36,707 nt of DNA from Bacteroidales bacterium UBA1392 (GTDB lineage: Bacteria; Bacteroidota; Bacteroidia; Bacteroidales; UBA932): NCBI GenBank assembly GCA_002305275.1, contig DBQO01000026.1, positions 9,635-46,341 of the forward strand, in the 5' to 3' direction. A program made the translations under genes and the position numbers. Position 1 is the first letter of the stretch; the number at the start of each line of letters is the position of its first letter. The notes under the pieces were generated by a model. It did not search any database. It had not been told where the DNA came from and saw nothing but the letters and a program-made list of their open reading frames with translations. Of this stretch, positions 18,421-25,417 are shown piece after piece.

Positions 18421-20367
18421 TTATATCTTCGCATAGCTTCGCGAAGCAACTTTTACAAATTCAAATTTCAAAGGTTCTTTGTGTAGAGTGGGCTCCTGGT
18501 CGTCGCCCTTATATTCCCATGCGCTTACATACATGAAGTTTTCATCGTCACGCATGGTTTCCCCATCCTCGGTTTGCATTTCCTCGCGGAAATGACCACC
18601 ACAGGATTCACGGCGATTCAGGGCATCCAGTGCCATAAGTTCTCCGATTTCCATAAAGTCGGCAACCCTCATCGCCTTCTCAAGCTCCTGATTGAATTCA
18701 TTGTTCTCACCCGGAACAGACACATTTTGCCAATATTCTTTACGGAGTTTACGTATCTCTGCCATTCCTTTTTTCAAACCCTCTTCGTTGCGGGCCATTC
18801 CCACATACTCCCACATTATGTGGCCAAGTTCTTTATGAAACGAATCAACGCTGCGCTTGCCTTTTACATTGAAGAGTTTATCGATCTTGTCGGTGATGGC
18901 CTTTTCTGCCTCTGCAAATGCGGGATGATTTGTGTCGGTCTTGGGGTCAAGAATCTTGCCGGCCAGGTAATCACCAATGGTGTAGGGAAGGATAAAATAA
19001 CCATCTGCGAGGCCCTGCATCAGGGCTGAAGCCCCTAAACGGTTGCCGCCGTGATCTGAAAAGTTGGCCTCGCCTATGGCGTAGAGGCCGGGAAGAGTGC
19101 TCTGGAGGTTATAATCTACCCATATTCCACCCATGGTGTAGTGAATTGCCGGATAAATCATCATGGGCTCTTCATAGGCATTGACGTCAGTAATTTTTTC
19201 ATACATCTGGAAAAGGTTGCCGTATCTTGCTTCGATGACATCCTTTCCAAGCCTTTCAATTGCCGTTGCGAAGTCGAGGAATACTCCCCTGCCCGTATTG
19301 TTTACACCGAAACCTGCGTCACAACGCTCTTTTGCGGCACGGGAGGCCACGTCTCGAGGTACGAGGTTACCAAATGCGGGATACCTGCGCTCCAAATAGT
19401 AATCCCTGTCCTCTTCAGGAATCTGCGAACCCTTAATCTCTCCGGCCTGAAGTTTTTTGGCATCTTCTATCTTTTTGGGAACCCAGATACGCCCGTCGTT
19501 ACGCAGAGACTCCGACATCAGGGTCAGCTTGGACTGCTGGTCTCCTTCTACGGGAATACAAGTGGGATGGATTTGCGCAAAGCTCGGATTTGCAAAGAAT
19601 GCTCCTTTCTTATAACACTGCCAAATCGCAGAACCATTACAGGTCATTGCGTAGGTGGAGAGAAAATAACAGTTACCATATCCTCCGGTGGCTATAACCA
19701 CAGCATGTGCACCGAATCTTTCGATTTTGCCTGTTACAAGGTTACGGGCTATAATACCTCTCGCTTCACCGTCGATTACTACCAGATCAAGCATTTCGTA
19801 TCTGGGATATGATTTTACGCGACCTTTGGCAACTTGACGGTTGAGAGACGCATAAGCGCCGAGAAGCAGTTGCTGTCCGGTTTGGCCACGCGCATAAAAT
19901 GTACGGGAAACCTGTCCGCCTCCGAATGAACGGTTATCGAGAAGTCCGCTATAATCGCGTCCGAAAGGAACGCCTTGTGCAACGCAATGGTCGATGATGT
20001 TATTGGAGACTTCCGCGAGGCGGTAAACATTTGCTTCACGGCTACGGTAGTCGCCACTTTTTATGGTGTCGTGGAACAGACGATAAACCGAGTCATTGTC
20101 GTTTCGGTAATTCTTGGCAGCATTGATACCGCCCTGAGCTGCGATGGAATGTGCCCTGCGTGGTGAATCGCTTATACAGAAAACTTTAACATTATAGCCG
20201 AGCTCTCCCAAAGAGGCAGCCGCAGATGCGCCGCCAAGACCTGTACCAACAACGATTACATCTAGTTTGCGTTTATTGGCAGGGCTTACAATACGGATGT
20301 TGTTTTTGTGAGAACTCCATTTTTGCTCGAGGGGTCCCTCGGGAACATGAGAAACTAATTTTGTCAT
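18421..20367 (-). CDS. sdhA: Succinate dehydrogenase/fumarate reductase flavoprotein subunit
   Basis: The catalytic subunit interconverts succinate and fumarate with covalent FAD. The 648-residue protein has the Rossmann motif GTGLGG (41-46), the flavinylated histidine H73 in RRAHSIAAQGGINAA, and substrate-site segments (SFAQIHPTCIPVEGDQQ; LGHIMWEYVGMAR in the C-terminal helical domain). Its length and the GDQQ/KLTLMSE region match the B-type enzymes of Bacteroidota and epsilonproteobacteria. It is the first gene of a two-gene unit with sdhB. The promoter element lies 50 bp upstream. The usual first gene of this operon, the di-heme cytochrome b subunit, is not present upstream, since a divergent hydrolase gene begins only 106 bp away. 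Confidence 0.95.
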   Translation of the reverse strand: MTKLVSHVPEGPLEQKWSSHKNNIRIVSPANKRKLDVIVVGTGLGGASAAASLGELGYNVKVFCISDSPRRAHSIAAQGGINAAKNYRNDNDSVYRLFHDTIKSGDYRSREANVYRLAEVSNNIIDHCVAQGVPFGRDYSGLLDNRSFGGGQVSRTFYARGQTGQQLLLGAYASLNRQVAKGRVKSYPRYEMLDLVVIDGEARGIIARNLVTGKIERFGAHAVVIATGGYGNCYFLSTYAMTCNGSAIWQCYKKGAFFANPSFAQIHPTCIPVEGDQQSKLTLMSESLRNDGRIWVPKKIEDAKKLQAGEIKGSQIPEEDRDYYLERRYPAFGNLVPRDVASRAAKERCDAGFGVNNTGRGVFLDFATAIERLGKDVIEARYGNLFQMYEKITDVNAYEEPMMIYPAIHYTMGGIWVDYNLQSTLPGLYAIGEANFSDHGGNRLGASALMQGLADGYFILPYTIGDYLAGKILDPKTDTNHPAFAEAEKAITDKIDKLFNVKGKRSVDSFHKELGHIMWEYVGMARNEEGLKKGMAEIRKLRKEYWQNVSVPGENNEFNQELEKAMRVADFMEIGELMALDALNRRESCGGHFREEMQTEDGETMRDDENFMYVSAWEYKGDDQEPTLHKEPLKFEFVKVASRSYAKI

Positions 20368-20419
20368 TATAGATTCAGGAGTATTGTTATTTATACCTTT
20401 TTAAAACTATTTTAAGGCG

Positions 20420-20427
20420 CAAAGATA
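20420..20427 (-). promoter_or_regulatory. -7 element of the sdhAB promoter
   Basis: Minus-strand TATCTTTG followed by C matches TAnnTTTG, with a candidate TTTG (plus 20452-20455) 24 bp upstream, slightly longer than ideal. Transcription would start near 20414, about 45 nt before the sdhA start. Confidence 0.55.
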
Positions 20428-20439
20428 CCATTTTATTTA

Positions 20440-20447
20440 TAACTTTG
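20440..20447 (+). promoter_or_regulatory. -7 element of the alpha/beta-hydrolase promoter
   Basis: TAACTTTG followed by C matches the consensus and lies 26 bp before the hydrolase start. It is interleaved with the divergent sdhA promoter, so the two probably exclude each other. No clear -33 box was seen. Confidence 0.5.
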
Positions 20448-20473
20448 CCTTCAAATCAATTTTTAGGCTCAAT

Positions 20474-21283
20474 TTGGAAAGATTTGTTACAGCGGGTGGC
20501 ATTGCCGTCCATATTCTGGATTCGGAAAAAGGTGAAAAATGCATAATTCTGTTACATGGTTATCTTGAGACCATGTATATATGGAGCGAATTTGCAGACC
20601 TTCTTTCACGACAATATAGAGTGATTGTGATTGATATTCCGGGCCACGGCCTTACAGACTATGCGCCTGCCGATCAATCGGGCAACAGAATCAATACAAT
20701 GGATTTCTGTGCCTCTGTCGTAAAGGGTGTCCTTGATAAATGTAATGTTTCAAAAGCGGTAATAGGAGGCCACTCTCTTGGTGGTTATATAGCCCTCGCT
20801 TGTTGCCGTCTCTATCCCGATACCTTTGAAAAGCTGATTCTTTTCAATTCTCACCCTTATGAGGACCCTGAAGAGAAGGCCCTCGACCGTAAACGTGAAA
20901 TAGATATTATAGAGAGTGGAAAGCTCCCAGTACTGGCCTCAATGTCCATCCCCAAAATGTACAGTAGCGCCAATTTGCGCGCTATGGACGAGAAAATACG
21001 TGAGACGATCGAACTTTGTGAAACCCACGACCCTATGGGCATAGTAGCCTCTATTAAAGGGATGCAACTTCGTCCGGATGGCTCCTCAGTACTACTGGAT
21101 GGCTCAATTCCCTCCATGGTGATTGTAGGAGATCAGGATAGCTTCATGCCCGGCCCAATGATTGAAAAGATGCGCGGGAGCTTTCCAAAAGTGCGTTTTG
21201 AAGAGCTCTCAGGATGCGGACACAATTGTTTCGTAGAGCGTCCATACGAAGTACTCGAAAGGGTTCTTTCCTTTTTAGGATAA
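20474..21283 (+). CDS. Alpha/beta-fold hydrolase
   Basis: The 269-residue cytoplasmic protein has the complete catalytic triad of the alpha/beta hydrolase fold: oxyanion-hole turn LLHGYLETMYIW (about residues 26-37), nucleophile elbow GHSLGGY (Ser about 100), acid in VGDQDSF (Asp about 219) and histidine in GCGHNCFVERP (His about 249). It has no signal peptide. The substrate is unknown; the family includes esterases, acyl-thioesterases and C-C hydrolases. The start is TTG (20474); the protein begins ERFVTAGGIAVH, matching the expected first strand, and no better ATG lies upstream. The convergent P1 peptidase gene ends only 5 bp after its stop, with no terminator visible between them. Confidence 0.85.
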   Translation: MERFVTAGGIAVHILDSEKGEKCIILLHGYLETMYIWSEFADLLSRQYRVIVIDIPGHGLTDYAPADQSGNRINTMDFCASVVKGVLDKCNVSKAVIGGHSLGGYIALACCRLYPDTFEKLILFNSHPYEDPEEKALDRKREIDIIESGKLPVLASMSIPKMYSSANLRAMDEKIRETIELCETHDPMGIVASIKGMQLRPDGSSVLLDGSIPSMVIVGDQDSFMPGPMIEKMRGSFPKVRFEELSGCGHNCFVERPYEVLERVLSFLG

Positions 21284-21288
21284 TAGTT

Positions 21289-22428
21289 TTATTCCTGCTT
21301 TCCCATCAGTTTTACCACCTTTTCTACCGGTAGGGCCTTTACGGTTCTTCCCCCCATGCCGGTTACATCGGTGGCCATGAAGAGAGAATTCCATAGCGCC
21401 TCGGCGGTAGCTTCGATAGTAGCCTCAAATAGAGCTGACATATCGTCGTTGTGGAGCAGCGTAGGGTTGTAAGTCGCAGTAGATTCGCTGATGAGATTAT
21501 CCTTGTTTACAGAAAGGGCTATAACATAGTCTCCACTGCCGTTGGAAGCTATACCACCGGTCTTCGCAAGCCCCATCATCGCCCTTTTGGCCATTCTTTT
21601 AAGGTTGCGTGCATCCACCGGAGCATCAGTTATGACCACCATCATACAGGAGCCGTCGGGGCTAAGCTGCGGATCTTGACCGGATTTTTCCTCTTCTACT
21701 GCCTTTTTAAAGCTATACTGGCCCAACATTTCTCCGATAGGAACTCCATCTACTTCAAGGATGCCGCCATAGTTGGATTGTACCAGCACTCCTACCGTGT
21801 ATCCTCCCAGGGATTTCGGAAGTACACGAGATGAGGTGCCGATTCCACCCTTAAAACCGAAGCATATAGTACCTGTCCCCGCTCCCACGGATCCCTCCTC
21901 CACCGGACCACCTGATGCAATCTCTATTGCCTTCAGCACATGCTCTGCCGTGACGTGCCTTCCGCGTATATCGTTGAGCCCACCATCATTTGTCTCGCCC
22001 ACTACCGCATTTACGGAGCCCACAGATTCATTTCCTTGCTGTGCGAGCGTGTAGGTTATTACACCTTCAATCCCTTGAGCCACGGATAGAGTGTTCGTAA
22101 GGATAATCGGGGACTCCGTATTGCCGAGTTCTTCTATTTGAGTCACTCCTGCAAGTTTTCCGAAACCATTGCCTGCATAGACGGCAGCAGGGCATTTAAG
22201 ACGGAATAGATTGCCTTCGTGAGGAATGATGGCCGTCACTCCCGTACGGATGTTATCTCCCTTAATGATAGTTATCTGTCCTACTTTTACTCCCGGCACG
22301 TCGGTAATTGCATTGTGTTCTCCTGTACGGAAAATACCGGGTTCTATGCCGTAATCTCTGATTCTGCCTTGAGACAATAGAGAAATGGAGATGAGAGACA
22401 GAGTAGTTATGAGCACCAATCGTTTCAT
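21289..22428 (-). CDS. P1 family (DmpA/S58) peptidase, secreted
   Basis: DmpA-family enzymes are Ntn-type aminopeptidases that cleave themselves before a catalytic serine. Here the site is visible at Gly259-Ser260 (PDGSCMMVVITDAP), the position equivalent to the DmpA cleavage site, and ITDVPGVKVGQ near residue 41 is the family's N-terminal signature. The 379-residue length fits the family. A signal peptide (residues 1-20, ending LLSQ) suggests periplasmic location; many family members lack one. The large subunit would be residues 21-259 and the small one 260-379. Its natural substrate is unknown; family members take beta- or D-amino peptides. It converges on the hydrolase gene and diverges from hflX. 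Confidence 0.85.
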   Translation of the reverse strand: MKRLVLITTLSLISISLLSQGRIRDYGIEPGIFRTGEHNAITDVPGVKVGQITIIKGDNIRTGVTAIIPHEGNLFRLKCPAAVYAGNGFGKLAGVTQIEELGNTESPIILTNTLSVAQGIEGVITYTLAQQGNESVGSVNAVVGETNDGGLNDIRGRHVTAEHVLKAIEIASGGPVEEGSVGAGTGTICFGFKGGIGTSSRVLPKSLGGYTVGVLVQSNYGGILEVDGVPIGEMLGQYSFKKAVEEEKSGQDPQLSPDGSCMMVVITDAPVDARNLKRMAKRAMMGLAKTGGIASNGSGDYVIALSVNKDNLISESTATYNPTLLHNDDMSALFEATIEATAEALWNSLFMATDVTGMGGRTVKALPVEKVVKLMGKQE

Positions 22429-22458
22429 ATCGAATAATTTTTTAATCTTATATTAATA

Positions 22459-22478
22459 CAAATATAGTTTTACTTTTG
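22459..22478. promoter_or_regulatory. Back-to-back -7 elements for the P1 peptidase and hflX
   Basis: Minus-strand TATATTTG (plus 22459-22466) faces the peptidase gene, and plus-strand TACTTTTG (22471-22478) faces hflX, only 4 bp apart. The hflX start codon lies 16 bp after its element, implying a leader of about 10 nt. Neither has a clear -33 box. Confidence 0.5.
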
Positions 22479-22494
22479 TAAAAATTTTGAATTG

Positions 22495-23694
22495 ATGATA
22501 AAAAAGGATCAAATCATAAAGTCGAGCAGTGATGAAATGGCGGCTTTCGTCGCCATCATTCCACAAGGTGTTGAGGAAAGAGAGGTCAATGAATATCTGG
22601 ACGAGCTGGAGTTCCTTGCAGAGACGGCCGGAGTCAAAGGTGGTAAGCGTTTTACCCAAAGGCTCGAAAAACCAAATTCCCGCAGCTACATAGGAAGAGG
22701 CAAATTGGATGAAATAGCTGCTTATATAGAACAGAATGAGATCGATTATCTTATTTTTGATGATGAGCTCTCTCCTTCCCAGTTAAGAAATATAGAACAA
22801 GCAGTCGGGATAAGGGTCATCGATCGCACAGGTCTCATATTGGATATTTTCGCGCAGCGAGCCAAAACGGCTTATGCAAAAACGCAGGTCGAACTGGCAC
22901 AATATCAATATCTTTTACCCAGATTGACCGGTATGTGGACTCACCTTGAGCGTCAGCGAGGCGGTATTAGCATGAGGGGTCCCGGTGAAACTCAGCTGGA
23001 GACCGACCGCCGCATAGTCTTGGATAAGATTGCAAAACTAAAGGAGCAGCTTAAGAAAATTGACCGTCAGATGGCCTCTCAAAGGGGCAACCGTGGCTCA
23101 TTAGTGCGTATTTCCCTGGTAGGATATACCAATGTCGGGAAGAGTACCATTATGAACCTTTTGGCTAAAAGTGATGTTTTTGCCGAAGATAAACTTTTTG
23201 CAACTCTTGATACGACTGTCCGTAAGGTGGTCATAGAGAATGTACCCTTTCTTTTAAGTGATACTGTCGGTTTTATCAGAAAACTTCCTACACAACTTGT
23301 TGAATCTTTCAAAAGTACTCTGGATGAGGTCAGAGAAGCGGATATTCTTATGCATGTCGTGGATATTTCACACCTCAATTTCGAAGAGCATATCAGGGTA
23401 GTCAACCAAACTCTTCTCGACATAGGAGCCAAGGAGAAACCCTTATTTGTTGTTTTCAATAAAATTGACGCCTACAGGCATGAAGTCTATGACGAATTTT
23501 CACTTCAGGAAAAGAAACTCAATAATTATACCCTAGAGGAGCTAAAAGAATCGTGGATGTCCAAAGAGCATACTCCCTGTATATTCATCTCAGCAAAAGA
23601 AAAAACCAATATTGAGAAGCTTCGTTCCGACCTTTACAAAATGGTGGCGGAGATACATGCAGGGCGATATCCTTTTGACACTTTTCTTTGGTAA
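22495..23694 (+). CDS. hflX: Ribosome-associated GTPase HflX
   Basis: HflX binds the 50S subunit and splits stalled or hibernating ribosomes, particularly in stress. The 399-residue protein has the N-terminal HflX domain (about 1-180: GRGKLDEIAAY, then ELSPSQLRNIE and the long-helix signature RGGISMRGPGETQLETDRR) followed by the G domain with G1 GYTNVGKST (210-218), G3 DTVGFIRKLP and G4 NKID. A TTG one codon upstream is in frame, but the ATG at 22495 is the likelier start. The C-terminus is short, without the long tail of E. coli HflX. Its own promoter element lies just upstream. A strong hairpin follows 48 bp after the stop. Confidence 0.97.
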   Translation: MIKKDQIIKSSSDEMAAFVAIIPQGVEEREVNEYLDELEFLAETAGVKGGKRFTQRLEKPNSRSYIGRGKLDEIAAYIEQNEIDYLIFDDELSPSQLRNIEQAVGIRVIDRTGLILDIFAQRAKTAYAKTQVELAQYQYLLPRLTGMWTHLERQRGGISMRGPGETQLETDRRIVLDKIAKLKEQLKKIDRQMASQRGNRGSLVRISLVGYTNVGKSTIMNLLAKSDVFAEDKLFATLDTTVRKVVIENVPFLLSDTVGFIRKLPTQLVESFKSTLDEVREADILMHVVDISHLNFEEHIRVVNQTLLDIGAKEKPLFVVFNKIDAYRHEVYDEFSLQEKKLNNYTLEELKESWMSKEHTPCIFISAKEKTNIEKLRSDLYKMVAEIHAGRYPFDTFLW

Positions 23695-23741
23695 TTTTCT
23701 AAAACTTTTTGTTCGAGGTTTTCACTCAAAACAAGCATATA

Positions 23742-23779
23742 AAGTAAAAAATGAGGCCGACTTTGAATGGTCGGCCTCA
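23742..23779 (-). terminator. Intrinsic terminator of tonB, possibly shared with hflX
   Basis: A perfect 10-bp inverted repeat (TGAGGCCGAC at 23752-23761, GTCGGCCTCA at 23770-23779) with an 8-nt loop is followed on the minus strand by a run of T residues (23745-23751). The T tract favours termination of tonB; from the plus strand the hairpin is present without a T tail. Confidence 0.85.
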
Positions 23780-23803
23780 ACATTTACTGATCTGTAGCTT
23801 CGG

Positions 23804-24496
23804 TTAGCGGAGCTGGAATAATACCGGGAAGGTATAAGTAACCTTTACCGGCCTTTCTCTCTGCTTGCCGGGTGTCCACTTCGGTGACATGGAGACGATC
23901 CTTACAGCCTCTTTGTCAAGCGAAGCATCAACGCCCCTGAGTACTTTAATGTCTCTTACAGATCCATCTGTGTAAACTGTAAATTGCAGTGTAACACGAC
24001 CCTGAACACCATTTTCCTTGGCAAGCTCAGGATATACAAGTTTACTGTTTACCCATTTGGAGAAATCATTGGCGTCGCCACCCTGAAATTTGGGTTTCTC
24101 CTCTACAAGTGCAAAAGGAATGGCCTCTTCTTCAACCTCTTCTTCCTCCACAACTGCTACATAGTCCATAATTTCCACTCCGATGCTCGCATCGTCCTCC
24201 ATATCTATAAATAGATTGTCGGTTACAACGATGTCGTCATCCACGATGTCGATAATGTCGGACAGAACAGGAATCCTTGGAGCTTCTGGAGGTGGAGCCT
24301 GTTCGTGTTGGGTTACTGGAATAATCTCCTCCTCAACAACTTGAGATTCGATTGAAATGTTGACGGCCTCTGCTTTTTCAGCTGATGTCCATTCAAAAGC
24401 AAGTAATACAACTCCGAGTGCGATTATCAGTCCAATCTCTCTGAACAATAATTTCTTGTTTTCAAGATCTGCTTTGGGTGTTTTTTTAACTTCCAT
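23804..24496 (-). CDS. tonB: Energy transducer TonB
   Basis: TonB couples the proton-motive force of ExbB/ExbD to active transport by TonB-dependent outer-membrane receptors (including SusC-type). The 230-residue protein has one N-terminal membrane helix (about residues 20-38), a linker rich in Glu, Val and Pro (about 45-140), and the C-terminal TonB domain (about 142-230), with FSKWVNSKLVYPELAKENG, VQGRVTLQFTV and a closing YTFPVLFQLR strand. The linker has acidic blocks (EEEEVEEEA) rather than the Pro-Lys repeats of the enterobacterial protein, which is common in Bacteroidota. exbB/exbD are not in the window, so it is probably one of several TonB copies. A large AT-rich gap lies upstream. 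Confidence 0.92.
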   Translation of the reverse strand: MEVKKTPKADLENKKLLFREIGLIIALGVVLLAFEWTSAEKAEAVNISIESQVVEEEIIPVTQHEQAPPPEAPRIPVLSDIIDIVDDDIVVTDNLFIDMEDDASIGVEIMDYVAVVEEEEVEEEAIPFALVEEKPKFQGGDANDFSKWVNSKLVYPELAKENGVQGRVTLQFTVYTDGSVRDIKVLRGVDASLDKEAVRIVSMSPKWTPGKQRERPVKVTYTFPVLFQLR

Positions 24497-24539
24497 ATCA
24501 GTATTTTATTTTTGTTTGTCCAAGTTTTGGTCCATTTGA

Positions 24540-24887
24540 CCTTGTAATCGGTAAAATTAGTAAGAAAAAATCATTTATAACAAATTTTTTGTTGATAATT
24601 TTATTTTATTTTTCTTATTTGTCTGATAGTCAGTTTGTTAGGATTTTTTGCCACTTTTTATAATTGTTGGTATTTTTTATATCAACCCATTTTTCATCTA
24701 TTCTAACCCTTTCTCACATTTCTCATATTTGCATGCCGCCCGACAGAAACTTGCATCATACCTTCATTACTCTTTTACTTCCGTCACTTAATCCTGATCT
24801 TTAGCTTTTTCATTTGTTATTTTAAACAACCACATTTTTAACACTTGACATTTTTTTACTTCTAACTACCACCAATTTTTTATTTTT
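24540..24887. other. Long intergenic region with strong C-over-G skew
   Basis: No gene or known RNA was recognised between tonB and ybeY. Its left part is AT-rich and carries a one-mismatch DnaA-box-like 9-mer (TGTTGATAA, 24590-24598). From about 24686 to 24912 the plus strand has about 60 C but only about 14 G by hand count, with long pyrimidine runs. It could be a long leader, a degraded gene, or an origin-type region. Confidence 0.4.
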
Positions 24888-24920
24888 TTTGTCTGTTCTA
24901 CGCTCATTTCACTATTTTTG
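24888..24920 (+). promoter_or_regulatory. Promoter for ybeY-mnmG
   Basis: TTTG (24888-24891), a 21-bp spacer and TATTTTTG (24913-24920) match the Bacteroidota consensus well. Initiation near 24927 gives a leader of about 44 nt before ybeY. Confidence 0.65.
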
Positions 24921-24970
24921 CAGCAAAAAATACGCCATACCCGCATGTTTTCTAACATTAACCAAAGTTT

Positions 24971-25417
24971 ATGATAAGTTTTTTTAATCAGGATATAGAC
25001 TTTAATTTACCCGGGAAGCGAATCCTTTCCAAATGGTTGAAAGGCATCCTCCTCGAAAGAGGATCCCATGTTGGACAAATCAATTATATCTTTTGTAGTG
25101 ACGACTATTTGATCAACATCAACAGAGACTTTCTCGGGCATGATCATTATACTGACGTTATAACGTTTGATTATAGTTCAGACTTTGAGATACAATATGG
25201 ACCGAACTCCATAAGTGGCGACATTTATATAAGCATTGATACGGTCAGCCGCAATGCCGAACTTTATGATGAGGGATTCGACAAGGAACTCCACCGCGTT
25301 ATGGTTCATGGATTACTTCATCTAATAGGTTTTGATGACACAACGCCTGAGCTTAAAACAGAAATGACTCAACAGGAGGATAGGGCTCTTCAACTCCTCT
25401 CATTGAATAAAAGGTAA
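24971..25417 (+). CDS. ybeY: Endoribonuclease YbeY
   Basis: YbeY is a metal-dependent RNase of rRNA maturation and ribosome quality control. The 148-residue protein has the family core: INRDFLGHDHYTDVITF (about residues 50-66), the ISGDIYIS strand, and the metal site HGLLHLIGFDD (H113, H117). In the canonical H-x3-H-x5-H motif the third histidine is replaced by Asp123. I recall non-histidine residues at this place in other Bacteroidota, so it may be a lineage feature. The stop codon directly abuts the ATG of mnmG, so the two are co-transcribed and probably translationally coupled. A good promoter lies upstream. Confidence 0.93.
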   Translation: MISFFNQDIDFNLPGKRILSKWLKGILLERGSHVGQINYIFCSDDYLININRDFLGHDHYTDVITFDYSSDFEIQYGPNSISGDIYISIDTVSRNAELYDEGFDKELHRVMVHGLLHLIGFDDTTPELKTEMTQQEDRALQLLSLNKR

